Positions 25,501-34,273 are shown, counted from the stretch's first letter. The stretch: DNA of 64,000 nt from Gracilinema caldarium (GCF_029265695.1 NZ_JAJUHW010000008.1:22637-86636), one strand, 5' to 3'. The notes: generated from the sequence alone by a model not told the origin. Translations and numbers: made by a program.

Positions 25501-27259
25501 TTCCGCCCGTTTTGGGGTTACCAGTGAGTATCTGGCTAACGCAGAAGAAATCCAGATTAAGATCGCCCAGGGAGCCAAGCCCGGCGAGGGCGGCCAGCTG
25601 CCGGGCCACAAGGTTGATGCGATTATCGCCAAGACCAGGCACTCTACTCCGGGTGTAACCCTGATAAGCCCGCCGCCTCACCACGATATCTATTCAATCG
25701 AAGATCTGGCGGAATTGATTTTTGACCTTAAAAACGCAAATCCCACAGCCCGGATCAGCGTAAAGCTCGTATCCGAAAGCGGTGTTGGAACTATTGCGGC
25801 GGGCGTTGCCAAGGCCCATGCGGACAATATTCTTATTTCCGGTTACGACGGCGGTACCGGCGCAAGCCCCCAAAGCTCAATCCGCCATGCGGGGCTTCCT
25901 TGGGAGCTTGGGCTTTCCGAAACTCACCAGACCCTGGTTCTGAATGGACTGCGGGGCCGGGTCAAGCTGATGACCGACGGACAGCTGAAAAGCGGCCGGG
26001 ACATCGTGATTGCGGGACTCCTCGGCGCTGAAGAATTCGGTTTTGGAACCGCAACTCTCATTGTTATGGGTTGTGTCATGATGCGCAAATGCCATGAAAA
26101 TACCTGCCCCATGGGAGTGGCAACCCAGGATCCAGAACTACGCAAGAAATTTAACGGCAAGAGCGAATATCTCATCAATTTCTTCCGTTTCCTAGCTATG
26201 GAGACTCGAGAAGTCATGGCTTCCTTGGGTTTCAGAACCTTTGATGAACTGGTTGGTCGCACCGATCTCTTGGTTCAGCGGAAGGTGGACAAGTTTAAAG
26301 TAAATACGGTCAACCTTAAAGATCTTTTAACTAAGGTTGAGGGGCCTAAAGATATCGAAGGCGGAGAAGCGACCCACTGTATTCAGCATCAAATTCACAA
26401 AATTGATGACGTGCTGGATAAAAAACTCATCGATCGTTGTTTCGCCGCTCTGGATAAGAAGGTGCCTACGGCACTGGAATTCCCCATTCACAACACGGAC
26501 CGGGCTGTGGGTGCCATGCTTTCATATGAGGTCTCCAAGCGTTTTGGTTCCCAGGGGCTTCCTGAAAACTTCGTAACCGTTGACTTTGCTGGTTCCGCAG
26601 GCCAGAGCTTTGGGGCATTCTTGGCTCCGGGTATTACCTTTAGGCTTGCAGGAGATGCAAACGACTATCTGGGCAAGGGCCTTTCAGGCGGCCGTATCGT
26701 TGTGACTCCTCCGGCAGGATCCACCTTTAAGACCAACGAGAACATTATTGTTGGAAACACGGTCCTTTATGGTGCTACTTCAGGTGAGCTCTATGTGGCA
26801 GGTGTTGCGGGTGAACGATTCTGCGTCCGTAACTCCGGTGCACTGGCAGTGGTAGAAGGTACCGGCGACCATGGGGCTGAATATATGACCGGCGGCCGCT
26901 TAGTAGTTCTCGGCCGGGTTGGCCGAAACTTTGCAGCTGGTATGTCCGGTGGTATTGCCTATGTGCTGGACCGGGACGGAGATTTTGAGTATTTCCTTAA
27001 CAAGGGGATGGTAGAGCTTTCCCGGCTCGATAACGAAGAGGACGAAAACTTTGTCAAAGACATGATTCGCAAACATGTGTACTGGACCGGCAGCGAATAT
27101 GGCAGGAGCATCCTTGATGCATGGCAGGAATATAAAACCTACTTTATTAAGGTACTGCCACTGGAATACAAGCGGGCGCTCCAGCAGATGAAACTGGCGG
27201 AACTGGATCGGAGACTCTACGAAGTCCGGGAACAAGAAGATATTACGGTGAGGGCATAA
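22586..27259 (+). CDS. gltB: Glutamate synthase large subunit
   Basis: A 1557-residue enzyme that moves the amide of glutamine to 2-oxoglutarate, giving two glutamates. The N-terminal class II glutaminase has its nucleophile at Cys21 (ACGIGFVAD) after a 20-residue propeptide. The central and FMN-binding domains follow, with the ammonia channel; the 3Fe-4S cluster motif is CVMMRKCHENTCPMG (about 1170). The C-terminal beta-helix (GXGXG-type repeats) covers roughly the last 270 residues. Length is normal. ATG at 22586 follows CAAGGAG; an in-frame start 39 bases earlier lacks that signal. It is followed two bases later by gltD. The leader suggests regulation. Confidence 0.97.
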   Translation: MGDHQQTNTGLYSRSYEHDACGIGFVADIKGRPSHDILQRGLEVLERMEHRGAESADNKTGDGAGVLLQIPHGFYKSLVPNLPERGMYGTGLAFFPGPLHDKKAEKLRAAITDELENLAAKSGLTILAWRDVPTNPEVIGTIAKKAEPVIKQIFMVPASGKSPEDLELRLYLFRKRLEKTLREKPEFVAAKDFHFPSLSSRTIVYKGMLMSSQLRSYFTELSNPAMTTAVAMVHSRFSTNTFPAWPLAQPFRILAHNGEINTVKGNRFWMAAREALLQHPVLGDDLKEILPVIEPDKSDSASLDNVLELLVVAGRSLPHALMMLIPESWNDKNPIPQELKAFYEYHSCMMEPWDGPASVVFCDGRYVGGTLDRNGLRPSRYTITKDGLIVMASETGVQDFRPEDIAQKGRLKPGKLLLVDLEEGRIIPDEEVKGQIASRKPYAEWVRKQVVTLEKLPEIALGKTVIQPSEESTVLFMERSFGYTREDRDNLLLPMAESGQEPTSSMGTDTPIAVFSEKPQRPYAYFKQVFAQVTNPPIDSIREELVMTLTSFVGPQRNLLEETEQHCHRLKILNPVMTLADFERIKAWHDPEFKYKTLDATFYVPSIGAAQTAGEKSHLESALDRIVDEAVKAVQAGYSLIILSDRAALAAEASRCAIPALLATGAVHHGLIQAGLRMKASIIVDSADPREVMHFALLFGYGADLIVPYGALASIAAICRSTDAERAGDYEHAEKNYLKGIQKAILKIMSKMGTSTLRSYRGAQIFEAIGLGPEVIEKCFRGTTSRIGGVGFSELEAEAVARYREARSAYENQQGATPTVFESLLDGDGQYRWRKFGEKHAWNPETIYLLQWATRSGDYKKFKEFTSKVDELNRSPHVLRGLMDFAEPGTVKGAPTGPVPLEEVESVESIMRRFTTGAMSFGSISKEAHETIAIAMNSIHGRSNSGEGGEDPERFKVRPDGTWARSAIKQVASARFGVTSEYLANAEEIQIKIAQGAKPGEGGQLPGHKVDAIIAKTRHSTPGVTLISPPPHHDIYSIEDLAELIFDLKNANPTARISVKLVSESGVGTIAAGVAKAHADNILISGYDGGTGASPQSSIRHAGLPWELGLSETHQTLVLNGLRGRVKLMTDGQLKSGRDIVIAGLLGAEEFGFGTATLIVMGCVMMRKCHENTCPMGVATQDPELRKKFNGKSEYLINFFRFLAMETREVMASLGFRTFDELVGRTDLLVQRKVDKFKVNTVNLKDLLTKVEGPKDIEGGEATHCIQHQIHKIDDVLDKKLIDRCFAALDKKVPTALEFPIHNTDRAVGAMLSYEVSKRFGSQGLPENFVTVDFAGSAGQSFGAFLAPGITFRLAGDANDYLGKGLSGGRIVVTPPAGSTFKTNENIIVGNTVLYGATSGELYVAGVAGERFCVRNSGALAVVEGTGDHGAEYMTGGRLVVLGRVGRNFAAGMSGGIAYVLDRDGDFEYFLNKGMVELSRLDNEEDENFVKDMIRKHVYWTGSEYGRSILDAWQEYKTYFIKVLPLEYKRALQQMKLAELDRRLYEVREQEDITVRA

Positions 27260-27260
27260 C

Positions 27261-28718
27261 ATGGGTGATCCAAAGGGATTTCTTAAGATACAACGTAAAG
27301 TTGCCGGCTACAGGCCGGTAGAAGAGCGAATAAACGACTACAGCGAAGTGGAACTCCAGCTGCCCGATGAAGAACGGCGGCTCCAGGCTTCTCGCTGTAT
27401 GGATTGCGGTGTGCCCTTTTGTCATTGGGCGTGTCCGGTTTCAAATGTCATGCCTGAATGGCAGGATCGACTGTATCGGGGTGATTGGGCAGGAGCATGG
27501 GCAATACTGGAAAATACCAACCCCTTCCCGGAATTTACCGGCCGGGTTTGTCCTGCTCCCTGCGAAGCATCCTGTGTACTCGGTGCAAATGACGAACCGG
27601 TTACGATCAGGCAAAATGAACTTGCGGTTATCGAAAAGGCTTATGAACTGGGTCTGGTGGTTCCTCGGCCGCCAAAGAAACGAAATGGCAAAAAGGTTGC
27701 TATTGTTGGTGGCGGGCCTGCAGGACTTTCAGCCGCCTATTACCTGAATAGGGCTGGCTTTTCCGTTACGGTCTACGAAGCTGATAGAACCTTAGGTGGA
27801 TATCTCCGTTACGGTATTCCCGACTTTAAGCTGAACAAGGGTTTTATCGACCGGCGCATCGCTATTATGGAAGCCGAGGGCATAGTCTTTAAAACTAACC
27901 ATCGGGTTGGTTCTGCCCGGTATAGTTTCGGAACTGCCGGTACCGATGCGGTACTCGTGAATGCAAAGGATTTAGAGCGGGACTTTGATTTAGTGCTTCT
28001 GACAATTGGGGCTCGTGATCCCCGAGACCTTACCGCGCCAGGGCGGGAACTCAAGGGAATAGTCCAGGCTTTGGATTATCTAGCTCTGCAAAACCGCTCC
28101 TGCGCCCAAGAAGCCTGCGAAGATGGCATTGAGCCGATTACTGCCTTTGGAAAGCGGGTGGTTGTTATTGGAGGCGGTGATACCGGGGCTGACTGTGTTG
28201 GTACTGCGAACAGGCAAGGGGCTATCCGGGTGACTCAGATTGAAGTACTCCCCAAACCGCCGGAGCATAGGCCTGCCAATGAACCCTGGCCGCTCTGGCC
28301 CAAGGTGCTTAAAACATCCAGTTCCCACCTGGAAGGTTGTGAACGGCTCTGGTCAGTCAATACGAAGGCCTTTATTGGCCGAAATGGACAGGTCGAGGCT
28401 ATTCAGGCTTGCCGGGTTGAATGGACCGAAAATAACGGCCGCTGGACTATGGCTGAGGTTCCGGGTTCCGATTTTGAAATCGGTGCAGACCTGGTATTGC
28501 TTGCCATGGGCTTTACCCATGTGGTGCAGGATGGAATCGTAAAGGATCTGGGTCTTGAATTGGATGAGCGGGGTAATATCCGGACCCGGGGGACCTTCCA
28601 TACCTCCAATCCAAAGGTGTGGGCTGCAGGAGACTCCCGTAATGGTGCGAGCCTAGTTGTCCGTGCTATTGCTGACGGTCGTGCCGCTGCCGAAGCTATG
28701 ATAAAAAACCTGGGTTAA
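27261..28718 (+). CDS. gltD: Glutamate synthase small subunit
   Basis: A 485-residue FAD protein that passes electrons from NADPH through two 4Fe-4S clusters to GltB. N-terminal cluster ligands are in CMDCGVPFCHWACPV and GRVCPAPCEASC. The FAD-binding motif is VGGGPAGLSAAYYL, the NADPH-binding motif VIGGGDTGADCVG, and the C-terminal FAD motif AAGDSRNGASLVV. Length fits the family. GAGGG precedes the ATG, one base after the gltB stop. The paralogous domain in the 907-residue flavoprotein at 2954-5677 shares this architecture but has extra clusters. Confidence 0.96.
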   Translation: MGDPKGFLKIQRKVAGYRPVEERINDYSEVELQLPDEERRLQASRCMDCGVPFCHWACPVSNVMPEWQDRLYRGDWAGAWAILENTNPFPEFTGRVCPAPCEASCVLGANDEPVTIRQNELAVIEKAYELGLVVPRPPKKRNGKKVAIVGGGPAGLSAAYYLNRAGFSVTVYEADRTLGGYLRYGIPDFKLNKGFIDRRIAIMEAEGIVFKTNHRVGSARYSFGTAGTDAVLVNAKDLERDFDLVLLTIGARDPRDLTAPGRELKGIVQALDYLALQNRSCAQEACEDGIEPITAFGKRVVVIGGGDTGADCVGTANRQGAIRVTQIEVLPKPPEHRPANEPWPLWPKVLKTSSSHLEGCERLWSVNTKAFIGRNGQVEAIQACRVEWTENNGRWTMAEVPGSDFEIGADLVLLAMGFTHVVQDGIVKDLGLELDERGNIRTRGTFHTSNPKVWAAGDSRNGASLVVRAIADGRAAAEAMIKNLG

Positions 28719-28770
28719 TGAGGTTCTTAAAAACTCAGAGAGTTTTGAAATAGGCTCAGGTCGCTAAAAA

Positions 28771-28809
28771 AGGGGTTTCAGGCTTGATCCTGAAACCCCT
28801 TTATTTTTT
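28771..28809. terminator. Bidirectional intrinsic terminator between gltD and the barrel-type gene
   Basis: Perfect 12-base arms AGGGGTTTCAGG (28771-28782) and CCTGAAACCCCT (28789-28800) with a 6-base loop. TTATTTTTT follows on the plus strand; on the minus strand at least five T residues follow. It can end both gltBD and the convergent gene at 28819. Confidence 0.9.
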
Positions 28810-28818
28810 CGCATAATT

Positions 28819-29643
28819 TTAGAATGAAAGTTTTCCGCCGATAGTGAGCGCCAGGGTTGCAAGGTAATTGGCTGTATCCTTCTCGGTCGACTGGGTCCAG
28901 AATTCGCTTGGATACTGGGACACCCCTGCGGCAGATCCACCGATAAATCTAAGGTTTACAAAGCTTTCAAGTTCTGGGCGAAGCTGTACACCGGCCCGCA
29001 CCGACGCGTCCAGCAGGGAGCCTTCAAAATTAAAATCGGCTCCGTTAATAAATGCGCTGGAAGCGTAAATACCGGTCATGTCAAAGCCTGCATAAAGCCA
29101 ATCGGTGATAGGAAATTTACCGCTAAGAGCGAGGGCTGGCACGAGTCCCAGATTCTGCGATACCGCCCGCTTAGATCCATCAACAGAGGTAAACCTGATT
29201 GATGCGTTGCGGAACTGAAGCGCACCACCTAAGGATAGCTCTGCAGATCCGGGCAGGAGGTCATACAGATAGGTGAAGCGGTAGAAAGGGAAACTGTAGG
29301 TTATGTTGACCACATCGTTTGGATCGAAGGTAACCGTATCGATAGTAAAGGCACTCCTGGCGGTTATTTCAGTAGCCAGTTCAAGACTTTGATACAGGAA
29401 ACGGACCTGATGCCGGTCATACAATGAGAGCGAAGCCGTAATCCGTTCAAAGGGGAAGAGAATTTCCTGCCCCCCTTGGTTCACAAAATTAAAGTTAGTT
29501 CCGTTCGTACCAACCCGATAAGTATGATAAACCACCTTGAGGGCTCCCGATTCGGCTTCAAAGGTAACCTTGAGGGGCTTTTCTTGGGCAAAACTGAACA
29601 CAGACAGGACTAAAAAGAAAAGCGATAAACTAAAACGTTTCAT
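28819..29643 (-). CDS. Putative outer-membrane beta-barrel protein
   Basis: A 274-residue exported protein with signal peptide MKRFSLSLFFLVLSVFSFA and probable cleavage after Ala19. The mature part alternates polar and hydrophobic residues in short strands (LSLYDRHQVRFLYQSLEL, SAELSLGGALQFRNASIRF) and ends LALTIGGKLSF. A terminal Phe after a final amphipathic strand is the usual outer-membrane insertion signal. I do not recognise a specific family and give no function. GGAGG precedes the ATG. It stands alone between a terminator and a small membrane-protein gene. Confidence 0.7.
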   Translation of the reverse strand: MKRFSLSLFFLVLSVFSFAQEKPLKVTFEAESGALKVVYHTYRVGTNGTNFNFVNQGGQEILFPFERITASLSLYDRHQVRFLYQSLELATEITARSAFTIDTVTFDPNDVVNITYSFPFYRFTYLYDLLPGSAELSLGGALQFRNASIRFTSVDGSKRAVSQNLGLVPALALSGKFPITDWLYAGFDMTGIYASSAFINGADFNFEGSLLDASVRAGVQLRPELESFVNLRFIGGSAAGVSQYPSEFWTQSTEKDTANYLATLALTIGGKLSF

Positions 29644-29703
29644 AGATCCTCCATGGGTTTAATATACTCATAAAGGATCAAAAATGCGAATAGTTATGAC
29701 TTT

Positions 29704-29955
29704 TCAAGTCTCGGTTTTATCAGGGGCCGGGTTTTGTTGTTTTTCCAAGGCTGCAGCCGCTTCGTCCCGGGCAAGCTTTCGGTTATAGAGCAGAATTCCC
29801 AGAGCGCCAATGACGATAAAATCAAAGAAGGTTTTTTCCAATGCTGGGTCAACAGTGAATCCAATAAATTGCTTCGCTACTGCGTAAAGGATCATGGCGA
29901 CCCCGATGCTAGCGATAATCCATAATAATGAGGTACGATTCAATTTCATAGTCAT
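29704..29955 (-). CDS. Small two-helix membrane protein of unknown function
   Basis: About 83 residues with two hydrophobic segments (SLLWIIASIGVAMILYAVAK and FFDFIVIGALGILLYN) and a charged Ala/Glu/Lys-rich tail (RKLARDEAAAALEKQQ). The N-terminus is uncertain. The ATG at 29955 precedes the first helix directly, while an in-frame ATG at 29997 would add 14 polar residues; neither has a clear Shine-Dalgarno. It is not recognised. It is divergent from the HAD-phosphatase gene. Confidence 0.55.
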   Translation of the reverse strand: MTMKLNRTSLLWIIASIGVAMILYAVAKQFIGFTVDPALEKTFFDFIVIGALGILLYNRKLARDEAAAALEKQQNPAPDKTET

Positions 29956-29996
29956 AGGATAGCAGAATACATCTTTTTCGGTAAGCCTTTCCATCA

Positions 29997-30026
29997 TTGA
30001 CCGGTATGGGGTATACCGGGTAAAAG
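29997..30026 (+). promoter_or_regulatory. Predicted promoter of the HAD-phosphatase gene with internal inverted repeat
   Basis: TTGACC (29997-30002), an 18-base spacer and TAAAAG (30021-30026). The spacer contains CCGGTAT (30001-30007) and ATACCGG (30013-30019), a 7-base inverted repeat that could bind a repressor. The predicted start falls very near the ATG at 30032. Confidence 0.35.
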
Positions 30027-30031
30027 AGAGT

Positions 30032-30859
30032 ATGGATTATACATCAGACATACGGGCAGTCGCCATTGATTTGGACGGAACAACCTTGTGTTCCGACGGA
30101 ACCATGGGTGAGTTTACCCAGAATACTCTTAAACTGTGCCGCGATAAGGGGATACAGGTTATACTTTGCACCGGACGCAGCCCCGCTGCGGCGGAGCCTT
30201 TTCGGTACCTGCTTAATATTACGGGCCCCATGGTTTATTATAACGGAGCGGCGGTTATCGATATGCCCAATGGCACGCTACGGGCGGGAAGTCTTGTACC
30301 CCCGGATATCATTCAGGGCTGTGTGGATATAGCTTTACAGCGTGATATTCATTTTCATTCCTTTTTACCCGGCGATTGGCTTGTATATCAAAAGGAACGG
30401 GCAGAAACTGCGTTGTATGAGAGCCGGACCGGATTAAGGGGCCGTGTGGTCGATATGAAGGCCCTCTTTGGTTACGGGGATGGCAAGCAGACAGGTGCAA
30501 TTAAGGGCATGTTTATTGCTGATCCGGCTATTTTGGACGAGGTAGAAAAGGAACTGGACAATCGGTTCGATGGCCGCATTTATAGAGCTCGAAGCCATAA
30601 CAATTATTTAGAAGTGATGGCCGCTGGGGTTTCCAAAGGGCAGGGCCTTTCGGTAGCCCTGCAATTACGGGGAATACCCTCTGAAGCGGCAATAGCCTTT
30701 GGGGATGCGGAAAACGATCTTCCCATGGCGGAGGTGGTATCTCATTTTTATGCCCCCGCTAACGCGATTGAACCGGTGCGGATGCGGTCTTATGCGGTAG
30801 TAGAATCGAACGACGATGAAGGACCAGCCCGCTTTCTCTGGAAATTGCTGCAGGAATAG
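30032..30859 (+). CDS. HAD-superfamily (Cof-type) phosphatase
   Basis: A 275-residue cytoplasmic hydrolase of the Cof/IIB HAD group, which dephosphorylates sugar phosphates or cofactors such as FMN and PLP. Motif I is AIDLDGTTL (nucleophile Asp), motif II ILCTGRSP, motif III Lys near KGQGLSVAL, and motif IV FGDAENDLPM. The cap domain lies about 85-190. The specific substrate is unknown. A weak GAGAG signal precedes the ATG. The SpoIIE-type phosphatase gene starts 27 bases after it, so they are likely co-transcribed. Confidence 0.88.
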   Translation: MDYTSDIRAVAIDLDGTTLCSDGTMGEFTQNTLKLCRDKGIQVILCTGRSPAAAEPFRYLLNITGPMVYYNGAAVIDMPNGTLRAGSLVPPDIIQGCVDIALQRDIHFHSFLPGDWLVYQKERAETALYESRTGLRGRVVDMKALFGYGDGKQTGAIKGMFIADPAILDEVEKELDNRFDGRIYRARSHNNYLEVMAAGVSKGQGLSVALQLRGIPSEAAIAFGDAENDLPMAEVVSHFYAPANAIEPVRMRSYAVVESNDDEGPARFLWKLLQE

Positions 30860-30886
30860 CTTAATATTTAAAAACAAGGGTTAAAC

Positions 30887-32707
30887 ATGACTGGCTGGCT
30901 CATTGCAGTAATCTATGTTATCCGTGTTTCATTGGGGATTCTGTTTCAGATTGGTCCCTTTTGGTTAAGCATTGCGGCGGGGATACTCGCCGGATCTCAA
31001 TCATTGGTCACGGTAGTGTTATCACGGGGGGCTGCGAAAGCGAGGATTACAAAGGGGATGCAAAACCTGATTGACCTTGCATCCTGGGTACTGCTCTCAG
31101 CTTTTTTTGGGTTTGATGCCTTTTTTAGCAATTCTTCATTATTTTCACCTTGGGCCCTCCTCATTGTTGCACCCATTGTGTTGAACCCCTGCGAAGCCGG
31201 CTCTTTTTCGCTTTTTGCTGCCGTTCTTCCTTCTGCTTTGGGAATCGCTGATGCTGCAGGAGCCTTTTCCGGCGGCAGTCCCCGCTATGGAGTCATTATT
31301 TCAGTCTTAGCTGGTTTTGCCCTTGGTTCTGTTGCACGGACGAAGGGGCTCAAGCGGAAGGCCGAACTCGACCTTGCTTTGGCAAATCAACAGGATCGGG
31401 AACGAAAAATATTGCAGCTTAAAGATGCAGAGGTAGAGATTGCTGCCCGGATCCAACGGACTCTTTTAGTAGACCAGACTGAAGAAGGCCCCAAGGATGT
31501 GGTCCTGGATGCTATCACGGTGGCCTCCAATGCGGTGGACGGCGATTTTTATGGTCTAATCCCCTACAGTGCAAGCGAAATTGATGTGCTGGTCGGTGAT
31601 GTGATGGGAAAAGGTGTTCCCGCAGCTCTGGTTGGCGCAGCCCTTAAAGGGGCCTTTCTGCGTCAGGCCTTACGGCTTATCGTTGAACATCAAGGGCGTC
31701 TTCCTACTCCGGGAGAGCTTGTTACCGCTGTGCATGGATCTATAGTAGACCAACTCATGGACCTGGACCGGTTTGCAACCCTGCAGTATATTCGCTTTAA
31801 TACTAAAAAACTCACTATGACCTATGTGGATTGCGGACATACCCCCTTTATTCACTATGATGCAAGTCTTGGGGTCTGTTGGGTGCTTAAGGGTACCAAC
31901 CTTCCGATTGGTTTTACCGATGAACAGGTGTACCATTCCTATGAAATACCCCTTTCGCCGGCGGACCGTCTGCTTTTTTATTCCGACGGAATTAGCGAGG
32001 CAAGCAATGAAAAGAAAGAGCTTTTCGGTGAATGGCGGCTTGCGGACATTTTGCGGCAGAACGCCTACTTAGAACCACGGGAACTCCTACGACGCATATT
32101 GAATACGGCTATGTTTTTTGCCTCCGCCGAAGGATTTAGGGATGATGTCACCTGTATTGCGGTAGCAATGGATCCCAAAGCTCGGTCAGAAATTAAAAAA
32201 TCACGGGAATTTTCCTGCGAGATGCAGAGCCTCGCTGGGGTCAGTTCATTCATCGATCTGGTACTTCCTGAGAATCTTGAAACTGCCAGAAAGACCGCAA
32301 TTACTGAATCGGTACTGGAAGCGACGGAGCGGGTGTTGCAGCACCTCAAAGCGATCCAAACTGATAAACCCAAGCCTGTCATGGTTGAGTGGGAAGAAGC
32401 AGGAGAACTATGCGCTGGCGCAGTGTACGAGAAGGGCGCACAAGAAACTACCGATAAGCTCCCCGCTGAGGCCGATGAACTGGAAGAACTGCCGGGAAAT
32501 GATTCCCTGCCCACACTTATGGCTTATCGATTGGAATACCGCAGTACCGACTCATGGATCAGCATCCGTATCCTGTATCATGGAGCGGCCTTACCCCAAC
32601 AGCGAGGAAAAGCATTAGATATCTGCAAAGCACATAAACCCGATTCAGTCTATGTAGCCCAAGGGCAGGATAACCTGGCTATGGTAGGTTTGGTGTTCTA
32701 TATGTAG
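30887..32707 (+). CDS. Membrane-bound SpoIIE/RsbU-type protein phosphatase
   Basis: A 606-residue signalling protein. The N-terminal 150 residues hold about five hydrophobic segments. A short coiled linker (about 155-190: LDLALANQQDRERKILQLKD) leads into a PP2C/SpoIIE phosphatase domain with metal-ligand motifs AVDGDFYGL, GDVMGKGVPAAL, YSDGISEA and DDVTCIAV. Enzymes of this type dephosphorylate anti-anti-sigma (STAS) proteins in partner-switching pathways. The last 170 residues (after about 435) match no family I can name; they resemble a degenerate anti-sigma-kinase-like or sensor region. No STAS or anti-sigma gene is nearby. purB starts 21 bases downstream. Confidence 0.85.
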   Translation: MTGWLIAVIYVIRVSLGILFQIGPFWLSIAAGILAGSQSLVTVVLSRGAAKARITKGMQNLIDLASWVLLSAFFGFDAFFSNSSLFSPWALLIVAPIVLNPCEAGSFSLFAAVLPSALGIADAAGAFSGGSPRYGVIISVLAGFALGSVARTKGLKRKAELDLALANQQDRERKILQLKDAEVEIAARIQRTLLVDQTEEGPKDVVLDAITVASNAVDGDFYGLIPYSASEIDVLVGDVMGKGVPAALVGAALKGAFLRQALRLIVEHQGRLPTPGELVTAVHGSIVDQLMDLDRFATLQYIRFNTKKLTMTYVDCGHTPFIHYDASLGVCWVLKGTNLPIGFTDEQVYHSYEIPLSPADRLLFYSDGISEASNEKKELFGEWRLADILRQNAYLEPRELLRRILNTAMFFASAEGFRDDVTCIAVAMDPKARSEIKKSREFSCEMQSLAGVSSFIDLVLPENLETARKTAITESVLEATERVLQHLKAIQTDKPKPVMVEWEEAGELCAGAVYEKGAQETTDKLPAEADELEELPGNDSLPTLMAYRLEYRSTDSWISIRILYHGAALPQQRGKALDICKAHKPDSVYVAQGQDNLAMVGLVFYM

Positions 32708-32728
32708 GTTTGACAAAAACCACAAAAT

Positions 32729-34237
32729 ATGCCATGGTTCCGTATGCAAGCCCGCAGTATTTTTCAGAATATATCCCCTATAGATCATCGATATTCTCTT
32801 TCGGAAAAAAATCTTTTTGACGCCCTTGTTCCCTGGATTTCGGAGGAAGCGGCGGTTTCTTCCTGTGTCAAGGCGGAGATTGCCCTGGTTAAGGCCCACC
32901 TGACCCTTCGAGGACAGGATACCCAGGAAATGTTAACAGCTTTGAAAAAGGCTGAAGCCTCCATTGACCCAGAAATAGTATATGCAGAGGAAGAAAAGAC
33001 CCGCCATAACATTCGAGCCTTGGTGAACGTGCTCAAAAAAGCGGTTCCCGAAGCGGTGGCCCCTTTGGTACACCTGGGAGCCACCAGTGTGGACATCCTG
33101 GATACAGCCCTGGCCTACCGGATGAAAGGGGTGACGCGCTCTGTGGTGCTGCCTCTTCTTAAAAAACTGGAGCTTGCCCTCTGTGATTTGGTAGAACGGG
33201 AGGCTGAAACTCCCCAGGTTGGCCGGACCCATGGTCAGCATGCGGTTCCCATAACTGTAGGTTTTGCCCTTTCTGAATACGTTTCCCGTCTCGGAAAGTC
33301 AATTTTAGAAATTGATGAAAGATCCAAACAACTCAAAGGAAAGTTAGCCGGTGCGGTAGGCGCTTATAACGCCACGAGCGTCCTCGTTAAGGACCCTGAA
33401 GCTCTTGAACGGCTTTATCTTTCAGAGCTGGGCCTTGAGCCCTCAGAGCATTCTACCCAGCTCGTAGAACCCGAATACCTCTTGAGGCTCCTTTTAGAAT
33501 TTAATGTGGCCTTCGGTATTATTGCAAACCTGGCGGACGACCTGCGGAATTTGCAGCGAACTGAAATCGGAGAACTGCGGGAAAACTTTGGTGCTGATCA
33601 GGTGGGTTCATCTACTATGCCCCAGAAACGAAACCCCTGGAATTCGGAACATGTGAAAAGCCTCTGGAAGGCCTTTAGCCCCCGGGTTATGACCTTCTTT
33701 ATGGACCAAATCAGCGAACATCAGCGGGATCTTACCAATTCGGCAAGCCAGCGTTTTGTGGCCGACTATGTGGCTGGCTTCTGCCAGGCCATAGAGCGGA
33801 TGACTTCCGTAGTTCAGGGCCTTGGTGTGGACCGGGATCGGCTCATGTACAACCTGCGAGGCGGCCCCGGCAGCGAAGCCGGAAAACCCGGCCAAGCAGG
33901 GCAAGCGATCCGGGCCGGCCAAGGTTCCGGTATTGTTGGCGGCGTCCTTGCAGAACCGGCTTATATACTCCTCGCAGAAACCGGCGTTTCCGATGCCCAT
34001 GAAGTTATCCGCCGAATTACCCTTAAAGCCGAACAGCAGGCTCTTACTTTTGCTGAAGCTCTGGAACAGGAGCCAGAGATTCTTGCCCGCATCGGAGGCA
34101 AGATGGCCGAACTCGGCCTTGTGCCGTCTGCCGCAGATGCCCTGTCCTTTTTCCGCCAGCCCGAGCGGTACTGCGGCCTGGCAGTTAAAAAAGCCCGGAC
34201 GCTTGCGGCCAAATACCGCCGGCTCATGTCCGAATAA
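32729..34237 (+). CDS. purB: Adenylosuccinate lyase
   Basis: A 502-residue fumarase-superfamily enzyme that releases fumarate from SAICAR and from adenylosuccinate, serving both IMP and AMP synthesis. The catalytic loop is GSSTMPQKRNPW; GRTHGQHAVP carries the general-acid His and HLGATSVDILDT is the substrate loop. Between DRLMYNL and LAEPAYILLAE lies a Gly/Ala-rich stretch of about 28 residues (nt 33856-33945, with GKPGQAGQAIRAGQGSGIVG) not expected in the family. The start is uncertain: no clear Shine-Dalgarno precedes 32729, and a second ATG follows five codons later. An intrinsic terminator lies just after the stop. Confidence 0.92.
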   Translation: MPWFRMQARSIFQNISPIDHRYSLSEKNLFDALVPWISEEAAVSSCVKAEIALVKAHLTLRGQDTQEMLTALKKAEASIDPEIVYAEEEKTRHNIRALVNVLKKAVPEAVAPLVHLGATSVDILDTALAYRMKGVTRSVVLPLLKKLELALCDLVEREAETPQVGRTHGQHAVPITVGFALSEYVSRLGKSILEIDERSKQLKGKLAGAVGAYNATSVLVKDPEALERLYLSELGLEPSEHSTQLVEPEYLLRLLLEFNVAFGIIANLADDLRNLQRTEIGELRENFGADQVGSSTMPQKRNPWNSEHVKSLWKAFSPRVMTFFMDQISEHQRDLTNSASQRFVADYVAGFCQAIERMTSVVQGLGVDRDRLMYNLRGGPGSEAGKPGQAGQAIRAGQGSGIVGGVLAEPAYILLAETGVSDAHEVIRRITLKAEQQALTFAEALEQEPEILARIGGKMAELGLVPSAADALSFFRQPERYCGLAVKKARTLAAKYRRLMSE

Positions 34238-34249
34238 CTATGGAATTAT

Positions 34250-34273
34250 GGCGCCCCTGTGGGCGCCTTTTTT
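34250..34273 (+). terminator. Intrinsic terminator between purB and guaB
   Basis: GGCGCCC (34250-34256), loop CTGT and GGGCGCC (34261-34267) are followed by six T residues. No strong promoter is visible in the 56 bases before guaB, so readthrough or a weak promoter must supply guaB-purA-guaA. Confidence 0.8.

Noticed and set aside
24797..25684. A 295-codon minus-strand open frame within gltB
   Set aside because: Fully antisense to conserved glutamate synthase sequence; no independent support.
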